Notes: generated by a model not told the origin, from the sequence alone. A stretch of 39,131 nucleotides of DNA from Sphingopyxis sp. (GCA_013821905.1 PNJO01000009.1:1-39131); one strand, 5' to 3'; counted from the first letter of the stretch, positions 9,125-18,745 are shown. Made by a program: numbers and translations.

Positions 9125-11467
9125 ATGGCCATCGATCCGCAAACCCCCATATTGGTCGGCGTCGGCCAGATCGTTCGCCATTGGGACGGTCAGAGTATCG
9201 ACGACGCACCGGGCCCGCTCGGGCTTCAACTCGCAGCGGCCAAACGGGCGCTTGCCGATAGCGGCGCAGCCGAGGCACTGCGCCGGATGATCGACGCCGT
9301 TGTCGTGGTGCGCGCCAATCATGACTCGATCGAGGGCGTGCGCCAACCCTTCGGCCGCTGCACCAACCCGCCCGTCACGCTGGCGGCGGAGCTGGGGATC
9401 GGGGGCGCGCGCTGCATCTATTCGGTTGTCGGCGGCGACCAGCCACAGGCGCTGGTGAACGAGGCGGCAGAGGCAATCTTTGCGGGCGACGCCGAAGCGG
9501 TCCTGCTGGCGGGGTCCGAGGCGACAGCGGCGATGAAGCAGGCACTGAAAGCCCGGCTGACGCTCGACTGGTCATATAGCGTCGACGGCCCGTGGGAGGA
9601 CCGCGGGCCGGGGCCATCACTGTTGACCGACTATGAGCGCGCAAACGGGCTGGGCATGCCGACGCAGACCTATCCGGCGTTCGAGCAGGCGCTGCGCGCG
9701 CGGCTGGGATTGGCCCGGTCCGCCTATGTCGCGCTGATATCCGAACTGTGGGAGGGGTTCTCGCAGGTTGCCGCGGAGAACCCCTATTCTCAGTTCCCGC
9801 AGAGCCGGTCGCCCGATTTCCTCGCGACGCCGAGTGACGCCAATTATCCGATCGCCGAGCCCTATCTCAAATGGCATGTCGCGCAGGACGCGGTGAATCA
9901 GGGCGCGGCGCTCGTCCTGACCTCGGTCGGCGCGGCGCGGCGTGCCGGCATCGATCCAGCCAAATGGGTCTTTCTGCATGGTTATGCCGCCGTGAAGGAT
10001 CGGCCGGTCATGGAGCGGCCCGTTCTGTCGCGCTCGCGCGCGATTGAGGCGGCGCTGCAGGGCGCGCTCGATATGGCGGGGAAAACGGTGCCCGGCATCG
10101 TCCAGCTCGATCTCTATAGCTGTTTTCCCTGCGCGGTGCTGCTCGCGGCCGAAGCACTGGGGGTGGACTGGCGGCATACCCGCTGCACCGTCACCGGCGG
10201 GTTGCCCTTCTTCGGCGGGGCGGGGAATAATTATTCGATGCACGCCATCGCAACGATGGTCGAGCGGCTCCGCGCCTCGCCCGGCGAATTTGGTCTCATT
10301 CTCGCCAATGGCGGCTTTCTGTCGAAGGAAGCCGCCGGAATCTATTCGACCGAGCCCGCCGAAAACTGGCGGCCGCGCCGCGACGACGCGGGGCAGCAAG
10401 AGATTGACGAGGCGCCGGCGCCGTTGCTGCTCGCCGAGAAGACCGACGCCATGATCGACAGTTATACGGTGACCTGGAAGAAGGGGCAGCCTTCGCGCGG
10501 CTATGTCATCGCGTCGAACGAAAAGGGGCGCGTGCTGGCCCGTGTCCGTACAGGGCATCGCGCTACGTTGGCGAGCCTTGCCGAACAGGATGCGATCGGC
10601 CGGTCGGTTCGCATCGTTCACGAGCAGGGTGTGAATTTCGTCGAACCTGCAAGCCGGCTCTGCGAGCCCGCACGCGCAGCCGGGCTCGCAGCGCGGCGGT
10701 TCGGACATGTTCTGGTCGAGCGTCACGGGCATGTGCTGGAAGTCACACTTAACCGGCCCGAGGCCATGAACGCGCTTTTCAGCGCGGTGCACTTCGAGCT
10801 GCACGAGATCTGGGATGATTTCGACCGCGACCCCGACCTGTGGGTCGCGATCGTCACGGGGGCGGGCGACCGGGCCTTTTGCAGCGGCAACGACCTGAAA
10901 GTCACGGCGAAGGGCGGGGACATGTCGATCCCGCCATCCGGCTTTGCGGGACTCTGCTCGCGCTTCGACCGGACCAAGCCGGTCATCGCCGCGGTGAACG
11001 GCGTGGCCATGGGCGGAGGCCTTGAAATCGTCCTTGCCTGCGACCTTGCCGTGGCCGCGGCGAGCGCGCGCTTCGCGCTGCCGGAAGTGAAAGTCGGTCT
11101 TTATGCGGCGGCGGGCGGCGTCCAGCGGCTGACGCGTCAGATCGGGCGCAAGGCGGCGATGGAACTCATTCTGACGGGACGGCATTTCGACGCCGCCGAG
11201 GCGCGGGAACTTGGTGTCATCAACGATATCGTCGATGGCGATGCGATGGGCGCCGCGCGGGCGCTCGCCGATCGGCTGCTCGAAAATTCGCCATCGGCAA
11301 TCCGCGCTTCGAAAGAGGCGCTCAACAAGCTCGAAAATCTGGAATCGCTCGAGGAGGCGATGGCGGCCAACGGGCGCATCTTCGAACGGCTGATGCGCTC
11401 GCGCGATTTCCGCGAGGGCGTCAGCGCCTTTGCCGAAAAGCGCAAACCCGAATGGAGCGGATCGTGA
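9125..11467 (+). CDS. Thiolase-like (TLP1-type) / enoyl-CoA hydratase (crotonase) fusion protein
   Basis: 780 aa; N-part PILVGVGQI..SVVGGDQPQ..VTGGLPFFGGAGNNYSMHAI (thiolase-like); C-part HVLEVTLNRPEAMNALFSAV..AFCSGNDLK..VNGVAMGGGLEIVLACDLAVA (crotonase). Confidence 0.88.
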   Translation: MAIDPQTPILVGVGQIVRHWDGQSIDDAPGPLGLQLAAAKRALADSGAAEALRRMIDAVVVVRANHDSIEGVRQPFGRCTNPPVTLAAELGIGGARCIYSVVGGDQPQALVNEAAEAIFAGDAEAVLLAGSEATAAMKQALKARLTLDWSYSVDGPWEDRGPGPSLLTDYERANGLGMPTQTYPAFEQALRARLGLARSAYVALISELWEGFSQVAAENPYSQFPQSRSPDFLATPSDANYPIAEPYLKWHVAQDAVNQGAALVLTSVGAARRAGIDPAKWVFLHGYAAVKDRPVMERPVLSRSRAIEAALQGALDMAGKTVPGIVQLDLYSCFPCAVLLAAEALGVDWRHTRCTVTGGLPFFGGAGNNYSMHAIATMVERLRASPGEFGLILANGGFLSKEAAGIYSTEPAENWRPRRDDAGQQEIDEAPAPLLLAEKTDAMIDSYTVTWKKGQPSRGYVIASNEKGRVLARVRTGHRATLASLAEQDAIGRSVRIVHEQGVNFVEPASRLCEPARAAGLAARRFGHVLVERHGHVLEVTLNRPEAMNALFSAVHFELHEIWDDFDRDPDLWVAIVTGAGDRAFCSGNDLKVTAKGGDMSIPPSGFAGLCSRFDRTKPVIAAVNGVAMGGGLEIVLACDLAVAAASARFALPEVKVGLYAAAGGVQRLTRQIGRKAAMELILTGRHFDAAEARELGVINDIVDGDAMGAARALADRLLENSPSAIRASKEALNKLENLESLEEAMAANGRIFERLMRSRDFREGVSAFAEKRKPEWSGS
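10660..10691. other. Perfect hairpin at the thiolase/crotonase junction
   Basis: CTGCGAGCCCG - 10 nt - CGGGCTCGCAG. Confidence 0.7.
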
Positions 11468-12639
11468 CGATTGCGATGGACGGCAGGCCGCTGCTGGAGG
11501 GCGTCAGGGTCGTCGATCTGACAAGCGTCGTCTTCGGCCCCTATTGCACACATATCCTCGCCGAACTTGGTGCCGAGGTGATCAAGATCGAGGCACCGGG
11601 CGCGGGCGATGCATTCCGCTGGTCGGGCAAAGCCGCTGCGACGCCGGGGATGAGTCCCGGCTTCATGGCGATCAACCGCGGCAAGCAGTCGGTTGCGCTC
11701 GATCTCAAGAGCCCCGACGATCTTGCGTGCATGAAGGCGCTGCTCGAAGACGCCGACGTGTTCGTGCTCAACGTGCGCGGCAAGGCGGTCGAAAGGCTGG
11801 GGCTGGACTATGCTGCGGTTCAAGCGATCAATCCCGATATCATCTATGCGCATTGCGTCGGCTTCGGGCAGGATGGCCCCTATGCCGATCTGCAGGCCTA
11901 TGACGACGTTATTCAGGCAGCAACGGGAACGGCCACCTTGTTGCCGCGCGTCGACGGGAATCGGCGTGCGCGCTATCTGCCGTCGCTGATCGCCGACAAG
12001 GTCGCGGGCCTCCACGCCGCTTATGCGGTGCTCGCGGCGGTGATCCACAAACTCAGGACGGGGGAGGGGCAGAAGATCGAAATTCCGATGTTTGAAGCGT
12101 TCAGCCATTTCATGCTGCTCGAACATCTCGGCGGACAAAGCTTCGATCCTCCGAACGGGCCCATCGGCTATTTCCGCCAGATCGATCCCGACCGGCAGCC
12201 TTTCCCGACGCGCGACGGCTTCGTGAGTATCGTCCCTTATACCGATGAAGCCTGGCCGAAGATTTTCGAGGTGCTCGGCAATCCGGAGTTTCTGAATGAT
12301 GAGCGGTTCGCGACCCGCAAGGCGCGGACGGTCAATCTGGCGCTGCTCTATCGCGAGATGGCCCGGCTGACTCGGGCTTTCACCACCGCCGAACTGGTCG
12401 CGAAATGCCATGCGGCACAGATACCTGCGCAGCCGGTGCGTGATATCGCCCATATCATGGACGACCCGCATCTGGAAGCGACGGGTTTTTTCTCGCGGCA
12501 GGAACATCCGAGTGAAGGGGGCTATTTCGCGATGGAGCATCCGGTGCGCTTTGCAAAGCCGCTCGAATCGGCCAAGCGTCATGCGCCGCGGCTGGGCGAA
12601 CAGTCCGACCGGATCCGCGCAAGGCTGAAGGCGCAATGA
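11452..12639 (+). CDS. CaiB/BaiF CoA-transferase family protein
   Basis: 395 aa; LLEGVRVVDLTSVVFGPYCTHILAELGAEVIKIEAPGAGDAFR; NRGKQSVALDLKSP; VGFGQDGPYAD. Confidence 0.95.
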   Translation: MERIVTIAMDGRPLLEGVRVVDLTSVVFGPYCTHILAELGAEVIKIEAPGAGDAFRWSGKAAATPGMSPGFMAINRGKQSVALDLKSPDDLACMKALLEDADVFVLNVRGKAVERLGLDYAAVQAINPDIIYAHCVGFGQDGPYADLQAYDDVIQAATGTATLLPRVDGNRRARYLPSLIADKVAGLHAAYAVLAAVIHKLRTGEGQKIEIPMFEAFSHFMLLEHLGGQSFDPPNGPIGYFRQIDPDRQPFPTRDGFVSIVPYTDEAWPKIFEVLGNPEFLNDERFATRKARTVNLALLYREMARLTRAFTTAELVAKCHAAQIPAQPVRDIAHIMDDPHLEATGFFSRQEHPSEGGYFAMEHPVRFAKPLESAKRHAPRLGEQSDRIRARLKAQ

Positions 12640-12649
12640 CAGGGGCAGC

Positions 12650-13270
12650 ATGGCCGAGAATCTGACCGACCAGCCGGCGACGGCACAGCGTATCGTCGAG
12701 GCGGCGCGCAGCCTGATGATCGAGCGCGGGCTGCTCGAAGTGTCGATTGCCGACATTTCGGAGCGGGCCGGCACCAACGTTGCGCTCGTCAGCTATTATT
12801 TCGGCAACCGCGAAGGGCTGATGATCGCGATCATCGAGGGCGATGCACGTCGTGCCTCGGGGCATCTTGAACGCCTACTCGCCGCGGATATTGCCCCGAC
12901 GGCGAAGATGGAAATCCACATCAAGGGGCTGATCGAGGCCTATTTCGAGCGGCCTTATCTCAACCGTCTGCTCCAGAAACTGCTGCGCGAAGCGTCGCCC
13001 GAAGCCTCGGCAAAGGTCGGCGCGACCTTTGTTCGACCGGTGATCGAGGCGCGGCGCGCGATCATCGCCGACGGCATCGCGTGCGGCGAGTTTCGCGCGG
13101 TCGACGCCAACCTGGTCAGCTTTGCGATCGACGGCGCGTGCGCGCATCTTTTCTCGTCGGTGCAATCACGGCACACGATCCTTGGCGACGGTTCGCTCGA
13201 TCACGACCTCGTCGAACGCTATGCCGCGACGGTAAGCGAACTGATCGTCGGCGGGCTGCTCGCGCGTTAG
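12650..13270 (+). CDS. TetR/AcrR family regulator
   Basis: 206 aa; N-terminal HTH: RIVEAARSLMIERGLLEVSIADISERAGTNVALVSYYFGNREGL. Confidence 0.92.
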   Translation: MAENLTDQPATAQRIVEAARSLMIERGLLEVSIADISERAGTNVALVSYYFGNREGLMIAIIEGDARRASGHLERLLAADIAPTAKMEIHIKGLIEAYFERPYLNRLLQKLLREASPEASAKVGATFVRPVIEARRAIIADGIACGEFRAVDANLVSFAIDGACAHLFSSVQSRHTILGDGSLDHDLVERYAATVSELIVGGLLAR

Positions 13271-14052
13271 TCGGCGAGCGCAGCCTGCGGGTTGAAGCCG
13301 AGCGTCGCCGAATAGCCGCCGTCGACTCCGATCGACTGGCCGCAGACGAAGGATGCAGCGTCGGAGAGCAGCCAGACGATCGCCGCGGCACTCTCTTCGG
13401 GTGTGCCGAGCCGGCCGATCGGATGCATTTTGGCCGCGCCGCGCATCGCCTCCTCATTGCCTTGCAGTACACGGTGAAGCATCGGGGTCTCGGTGCCGGC
13501 GGGGGCGATCATGTTGACGCGGATCCCGCGCCCGGCGTTTTCGACTGCCGCTGAACGGGTCAGCGCCCAGACGGCATGTTTGGACGCGGCGTAGACCGAC
13601 TGGCCGACGAGTCCGGTAAACGAGCCGACCGACCCGACATTGACGATCGCGCCCCCGTCCGCGCCCATCGCGGCGATCTCGGCACGCATCGCGAAGAAGA
13701 TGCCGCGCGCGTTCACGTCCATGATGTCGGCATAGTCGGCGTCGGTGAGGTCATGCATCGGTGCCATGCGGCCCTCGATACCTGCGTTGTTCACCGCGCC
13801 GTCGAGACGGCCGAAGGTGTCGGCGGCAGCCGAGACGAAGGCATCGACCGCTTCCGACGTGCGCACGTCGACCGGCAGCCCCAGCGTCCGAGGCGCCCCG
13901 GCGCGCGCAGCTTCGCCGGCGACCTCTTCCGCCTTCGCGCGGTCGCGGGCGCCGACGACGACGGTCGCACCGGCCTGCCCGCAAGCGATGGCGGTCGCGC
14001 GTCCGATGCCCGTCGATCCGCCGACGACGATGATGACCCTGTCCCGGAGCAT
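13267..14052 (-). CDS. SDR family oxidoreductase
   Basis: 261 aa; VVGGSTGIGRATA (TGxxxGxG), NNAGIE, YAASKHA (YxxxK), C-terminal DGGYSA. Confidence 0.95.
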   Translation of the reverse strand: MLRDRVIIVVGGSTGIGRATAIACGQAGATVVVGARDRAKAEEVAGEAARAGAPRTLGLPVDVRTSEAVDAFVSAAADTFGRLDGAVNNAGIEGRMAPMHDLTDADYADIMDVNARGIFFAMRAEIAAMGADGGAIVNVGSVGSFTGLVGQSVYAASKHAVWALTRSAAVENAGRGIRVNMIAPAGTETPMLHRVLQGNEEAMRGAAKMHPIGRLGTPEESAAAIVWLLSDAASFVCGQSIGVDGGYSATLGFNPQAALAD

Positions 14053-14060
14053 GGGTGCGA

Positions 14061-15803
14061 TCAGGCGGCGCGGGCGATCTGCGGCCGCGCCGCACCGTCG
14101 CCGAGATAGACGCCGGGCGTCGCGCCGACCGGGCGGTCGCGCTCGAACGTCTGCTCGCCGTTCACGAAGATCTGGCGATATCCGCCGGCGCGCGCCTTGC
14201 GCCGCCAGTCGCCGCCGGGCTGGTCATGGACGACGTCGAACCGGTCCTGGTCGAAATACAGCTCGGCCAGATTATAGACGAGAATGTCTGCCGCCATGCC
14301 TTCGAGCAGCGCGCCGCGATCCTTGATGCCCATCGCGCGCGCGGGCTGATAGGAAAGGCGGTAGTGCATTTCCTCGAGCGACAGGAAATCATTGTCGCGT
14401 ACCAGCCACAGGATCAGGTCGGTGGTCCACTGGCCTCCGCTGAAATTCTTGGTGTGTGCGCCGCCGTCCGATGCGCCCGCGAGGACGCGGCCGTTCGACA
14501 GCAGATCGGCGACCTTCGCGGGATCGATCGCGATGCCGGGGGTCTTGAGTTCGATCCGCAGGTCGCTTTCGAGCGCCGTGTCGATGAAGGCGTCGACCTC
14601 GGTCTTGCCTTCGGCGGCGGCGATCTCGCCCAATGTCTTGCCGAGATAGCCCTTGGCATCGTTCGAGCCTTCGCCCATTCCGATCACCGTATAGTCGGCA
14701 AGCCCGCCCGCGGTCGCCTCGAACATCACCGGATCATAGCTTTCGTTGAAGCGGCGGCGGAATTCGGGGTCGAGCAGCTTGGCGCGCTTGTCGGCGGGAT
14801 CCTTGCAGAAGGTCAGCTCGCGATAGACGTCGAGTGCGTCGAGCGAACAGCCGGGCGAATTAAACAGCTCGGTCTCGTTCCAGGCGCGGCAGATGACCGT
14901 CGCAGCGTACATCTCGACGCCATCCTCTTCGTTCATCGCGTCCAGCCACGCCATGCTCTGGCGGTGGAGGTCGGGGGTGTATTCGCTGACCGAGAAGACG
15001 TTGTGCAGGATCGGGCGGCCGGTCTCGCGCGCCAGCTTTTCGCTGATGCTCCGGTCGCCGACCGGACCGATCTGCGAGATGACCTGGATGATCCCTTCCT
15101 GCCGGTCCTTCAGCGCGCTCGCCATCGCGACGGCATCGTCGGGATGCATGATGTCGGTCGGCATCGGCGATCCGTCGACGTCGACATGGTTGTTCTCGTG
15201 CCCCATGAAGCTCAGCGACAGGCCGCACGCGCCGGCGTCCATCGCCTCGTGGATCAGCCCCTTGATCGTATCGATCTCGGCAGCGGTCGGGCGGCGGTGC
15301 TTCGCATCCTCGCCCATCACATAGAACATCACCGCGTTGAGCGGCAGGAACATGGTGAGGTTCACCGCCTTGGGCGTCCGCCGCATCGCCTCGACGAGTT
15401 CGGGGAAGGTTTCCCACGACCAGGGGAGGGCGGTCTGCATCTGGATCGCGGGAACCTGCTCGGTCGTTTCCATCATGAGCATCGCGCGCTCGCGATCCCT
15501 TACATGGACGGGAGCGAAGCCGAAGCCGCAATTGCCGGTAACGACGGTGGTGATACCGTTCTCGCCGGCGTTCGAGCACGTCGGATCCCAAAAAATCTGC
15601 GCGTCATAATGGGTGTGAGTGTCGATATGACCGGGAGCGACGATCAGTCCGTCGGCATCGACCACGCGTGCGCTGCCGGGATCGGCGATGTGCCCGATCC
15701 GTGCAATTTTCCCGTCCCTGATCCCGATGTCGGACCTGAAGCGCGGAAAGCGCGTGCCGTCGATGATCGTCCCGTTCTTGATGACGAGGTCGAATCCGTA
15801 CAT
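14061..15803 (-). CDS. N-acyl-D-amino-acid deacylase-like amidohydrolase
   Basis: 580 aa; GLIVAPGHIDTHTHYDAQIFWDP metal motif; VTGNCGFGFAPV; LAGASDGGAHTKNFSGG; ALLEGMAADILVYNL. Confidence 0.9.
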   Translation of the reverse strand: MYGFDLVIKNGTIIDGTRFPRFRSDIGIRDGKIARIGHIADPGSARVVDADGLIVAPGHIDTHTHYDAQIFWDPTCSNAGENGITTVVTGNCGFGFAPVHVRDRERAMLMMETTEQVPAIQMQTALPWSWETFPELVEAMRRTPKAVNLTMFLPLNAVMFYVMGEDAKHRRPTAAEIDTIKGLIHEAMDAGACGLSLSFMGHENNHVDVDGSPMPTDIMHPDDAVAMASALKDRQEGIIQVISQIGPVGDRSISEKLARETGRPILHNVFSVSEYTPDLHRQSMAWLDAMNEEDGVEMYAATVICRAWNETELFNSPGCSLDALDVYRELTFCKDPADKRAKLLDPEFRRRFNESYDPVMFEATAGGLADYTVIGMGEGSNDAKGYLGKTLGEIAAAEGKTEVDAFIDTALESDLRIELKTPGIAIDPAKVADLLSNGRVLAGASDGGAHTKNFSGGQWTTDLILWLVRDNDFLSLEEMHYRLSYQPARAMGIKDRGALLEGMAADILVYNLAELYFDQDRFDVVHDQPGGDWRRKARAGGYRQIFVNGEQTFERDRPVGATPGVYLGDGAARPQIARAA

Positions 15804-15841
15804 GACAAATCTCCCGGTATGTCGTTATGCGGGAAGAATGC

Positions 15842-15861
15842 GACAAAAAATAATTTTCGTC
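15842..15861. promoter_or_regulatory. Palindromic operator type B, copy 1
   Basis: GACAAAAAATAATTTTCGTC between the amidohydrolase and a divergent TetR gene. Confidence 0.7.
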
Positions 15862-15887
15862 AAATTATGGAATTTTCTGCGGGTTAT

Positions 15888-16487
15888 ATGATGGACAATG
15901 AGCTCGAAACCGACGTCGCGCGGCGGACGCAGGCGCGCATATTGGATGCTGCGAATCAGGTGATCGCGAAGGTCGGGTACAAGAGGCTGCGCATGGGCGA
16001 CGTGGCGAAGGGCTCGGGGATCACGCGCCAGACGATCTATAATTATTTCCCGAACAAGCAGCAGCTCGCGACCGCAGTACTGCTCCGCGAAGGCGCGCTG
16101 GTGAACGAGCGCGCGAAGGAAAATATTCCCGATGACCTGGAGGGCGAGGCGCTGCTGTCGGCGGCGGTGCTCGCACTCGTCGATGCCGCGCGCGCCATGC
16201 CTATCTTCGAGGGACTCTTCGAGGAAGGTTCGATGGGTTATGTCAACGAACTCGCCGAGCATTCGCAGGTCATCGAGCGGATGATGCACGACTATTGGGC
16301 GCCGGTGATCGAGCGGATCGCCGCGACGGGACGGGTACGGGGCGATATTCCGGTCGAGCGGATCGAATGGTGGCTGAGCTTCGTCTATCGCGCGCTGCTC
16401 CAGCGTCCCGCCGAGGATCTCGACGATCGCGCCGGAATGGATGCGCTGGTCCGCGACTTTCTGGCGCCGACGGTGATGGCGCGCTGA
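15888..16487 (+). CDS. TetR family regulator
   Basis: MMDNELETDVARRTQARILDAANQVIAKVGYKRLRMGDVAKGSGITRQTIYNYFPNKQQLA; the longer 14055 ORF start is antisense shadow; an alternative ATG lies at 15867. Confidence 0.88.
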   Translation: MMDNELETDVARRTQARILDAANQVIAKVGYKRLRMGDVAKGSGITRQTIYNYFPNKQQLATAVLLREGALVNERAKENIPDDLEGEALLSAAVLALVDAARAMPIFEGLFEEGSMGYVNELAEHSQVIERMMHDYWAPVIERIAATGRVRGDIPVERIEWWLSFVYRALLQRPAEDLDDRAGMDALVRDFLAPTVMAR

Positions 16488-18641
16488 TCAGGCGGCGATC
16501 GGGGTGACCCTTACCGGGATGCCGTCGATGAACGTCGTTCCGGAAACGAGCTCGACCGCTTCCGGCCCGAGCCCGAGCAACAGGTTGATGTTCGCGCCGG
16601 GCAAGGTATTTGCATGGCGCCAGCCGCCGTTGTGGCCCCATCCGTGCGGATAGCAGACCGCACCCTCGACCACATCTTCGGTCACTTCGACCGCGACTTC
16701 GACGGCGCCATGTTCGTTCGCCACGCTGGCCTGGCAGCCATCGCTGAGGCCGTATCGCGCTGCGTCGGCGGGGTGGACGAGCAGCGCGGGCTCCTGCGAA
16801 CGCGCCAGCTTTTCGGGATTGTGCATCCAGCTGTTCATCGACTTGAGTTTGCGCTGGCTGAACAGCTTCAGCATTCCATCGCCGCCGGTCGGGGCCTGCT
16901 GCGCCGCGAAGCGTGCGAATTCGTCGGCGACGATCGGGTGCCAGAGGCGGATCTTGCGATCCTCGGTCGCGATGTGTTCGGCCCAGCCATCATAGGTCAG
17001 CGGCAAGTCGAGCATCATGCCGTGCGGCATCTCCGCTAGCTTGGCGAAACTGAGCGCGTCGTCGCCGCGGCGTTTGCCGAGCGGGCCATAGCGGAGTGCC
17101 AGCTCGACAAGGGTCAGCGGCGTGATCGACAGGCCCTGCCGCTCCAGCCAGCGCAGGCCCGGGGTCGGCGCAATCGAGCCGAGCCCCATGCGCGCGACGA
17201 GATCGTCGAAAATCGCCTTTTCCTCGCGTGCCTCGCCCATCGGCGGCACCGCGGCACGGGCGTACTGGATATAGGGCCGCACCATGTGCGACAGCCCGAT
17301 CAGCGGAATATCGTCCTTTTCGAGGAAGGTGGCGGCGGGCAGGATATAGTGCGCGAAGCGGTTCGTCTCGGTCACATAGAGATCGACCGAGAAGAGGAGG
17401 GCGAGCGACTTGAGTGCCCTTTCGAGCCGCTCGCCCCCCGGCGCCGACAGGACGGGATTGCCGGCGATGACCATCATGGCGCGGACCCGGCCTTCGCCCG
17501 GTTCCAATATGTCGTCGGGCAGCGCCGCGGCCGGCATCAGGCCCGCAACGACCGGCAGGTCGCCGATGCGCGTGCGATGCTCGCCATAGCCCGACAGCGG
17601 TTCGGCGCCTTCGGCGAGCGGAAACGCGCCAAAGGTCGACCCGCCCACCTTGCCGAACTTGCCGCCGGCGATGTTGATCGCGTCGAGCAACAGGTTGGCG
17701 ATCGTCGAGAAGCGGCCACGGCACAGGCCGACGCGGCCGTACATCGCGGCACGCGGCGCGGCGGCGAAGTCGAGTGCAAGTTGTTCGATGGTGCCGCGCG
17801 GGACACCGGTAGCCGCTGCTGCTTCGTCGAGATCTACCTGCATTACGACAGCGCGCAGATCGTCCCAGCCGGTGCAATGCGCGGCGAGGAAGGCTTCGTC
17901 GACGGCCCGCGCGTCGATCATGACCTTCAGCATCGCCGAATGCAGCCAGGCGTCGGCATCGGGCTGGATCGCGACATGCTCGTAACGCTTCGCGGTTTCG
18001 GTCCGGCGCGGGTCGATCACGATCACCCGGCCGCGCTCGGCGATCGCGTCGAGGTCGTGACGCATCCGGGGTGCGGTGAGGAGACCACCATGCGATACCA
18101 AGGGGTTCGCGCCCGTTATGATCAGGAAATCGCAATGGGGCAGGTCGGGGATAGCGTTGCGAAAGGCGACGCCATAGAGGATCCAGCTCGCAAGGTGGCG
18201 CGAGGTACTGTCCTGCGACCCTGCCGCATAGAATTTGGTGCTCCCGATCCGCTGCAGGAACCACTGGCTCGACATGAAAGTATCGGTCGAGAAGGCGCCG
18301 GGATTGCCGAAATAGGTCGCGACCGCTTCGGGCCCGTCGGTGTCGATGATCGCCTTCATTCGCGCAGCGATATCGTCGAGCGCTTCGTCCCACGATACTT
18401 CGACGAACTCGCCCGGGGCGCCGACCCGCTTTAATGGCCGCAGAACGCGGTCGGGATCGTTCGCGATGTCGATGATCGCCGCGCCCTTTACGCAGATATG
18501 CCCCTGTGTGTGCGGATTGTCGCGGTCGGGGGAGAGTTTGACCGGGCGGCCATCCTCGACCGCGATCACGGTGCCGCAAAACGCCTCGCACAGCCGGCAG
18601 AAGCTTGTCGTCTCGGCTCGAATCGGGACTCCGCTAGCCAA
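16488..18641 (-). CDS. Molybdopterin-dependent oxidoreductase
   Basis: FCRLCEAFCGTVIAVEDGRPVKLSPDRDNPHTQGHICVKG (4Fe-4S Cys motif plus MoCo fold); C-terminal YGLSDGCQASVANEHGAVEV. The track start is GTG 18680; TTG 18641 is preferred because GGGAGG lies just upstream of it. Confidence 0.88.
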   Translation of the reverse strand: MASGVPIRAETTSFCRLCEAFCGTVIAVEDGRPVKLSPDRDNPHTQGHICVKGAAIIDIANDPDRVLRPLKRVGAPGEFVEVSWDEALDDIAARMKAIIDTDGPEAVATYFGNPGAFSTDTFMSSQWFLQRIGSTKFYAAGSQDSTSRHLASWILYGVAFRNAIPDLPHCDFLIITGANPLVSHGGLLTAPRMRHDLDAIAERGRVIVIDPRRTETAKRYEHVAIQPDADAWLHSAMLKVMIDARAVDEAFLAAHCTGWDDLRAVVMQVDLDEAAAATGVPRGTIEQLALDFAAAPRAAMYGRVGLCRGRFSTIANLLLDAINIAGGKFGKVGGSTFGAFPLAEGAEPLSGYGEHRTRIGDLPVVAGLMPAAALPDDILEPGEGRVRAMMVIAGNPVLSAPGGERLERALKSLALLFSVDLYVTETNRFAHYILPAATFLEKDDIPLIGLSHMVRPYIQYARAAVPPMGEAREEKAIFDDLVARMGLGSIAPTPGLRWLERQGLSITPLTLVELALRYGPLGKRRGDDALSFAKLAEMPHGMMLDLPLTYDGWAEHIATEDRKIRLWHPIVADEFARFAAQQAPTGGDGMLKLFSQRKLKSMNSWMHNPEKLARSQEPALLVHPADAARYGLSDGCQASVANEHGAVEVAVEVTEDVVEGAVCYPHGWGHNGGWRHANTLPGANINLLLGLGPEAVELVSGTTFIDGIPVRVTPIAA

Positions 18642-18684
18642 TTTGCTCTCCCTCCCGTCACCGAAAACCCATGGAATCACCCAT

Positions 18685-18700
18685 TTAAATGAGCATTTAA
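18685..18700. promoter_or_regulatory. Palindromic operator type A, copy 3
   Basis: TTAAATGAGCATTTAA, identical to 9061-9076. Confidence 0.75.
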
Positions 18701-18725
18701 GATCGCGGTTGACAGAATAAAATAC

Positions 18726-18745
18726 GACGAATATCTATTTTTGTC
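18726..18745. promoter_or_regulatory. Palindromic operator type B, copy 2
   Basis: GACGAATATCTATTTTTGTC upstream of the TonB receptor. Confidence 0.6.

Noticed and set aside
14055-15866. N-terminal ~600 aa of the 810-aa plus ORF ahead of TetR
   Set aside because: Antisense shadow of the amidohydrolase; the TetR homology begins only at about 15888
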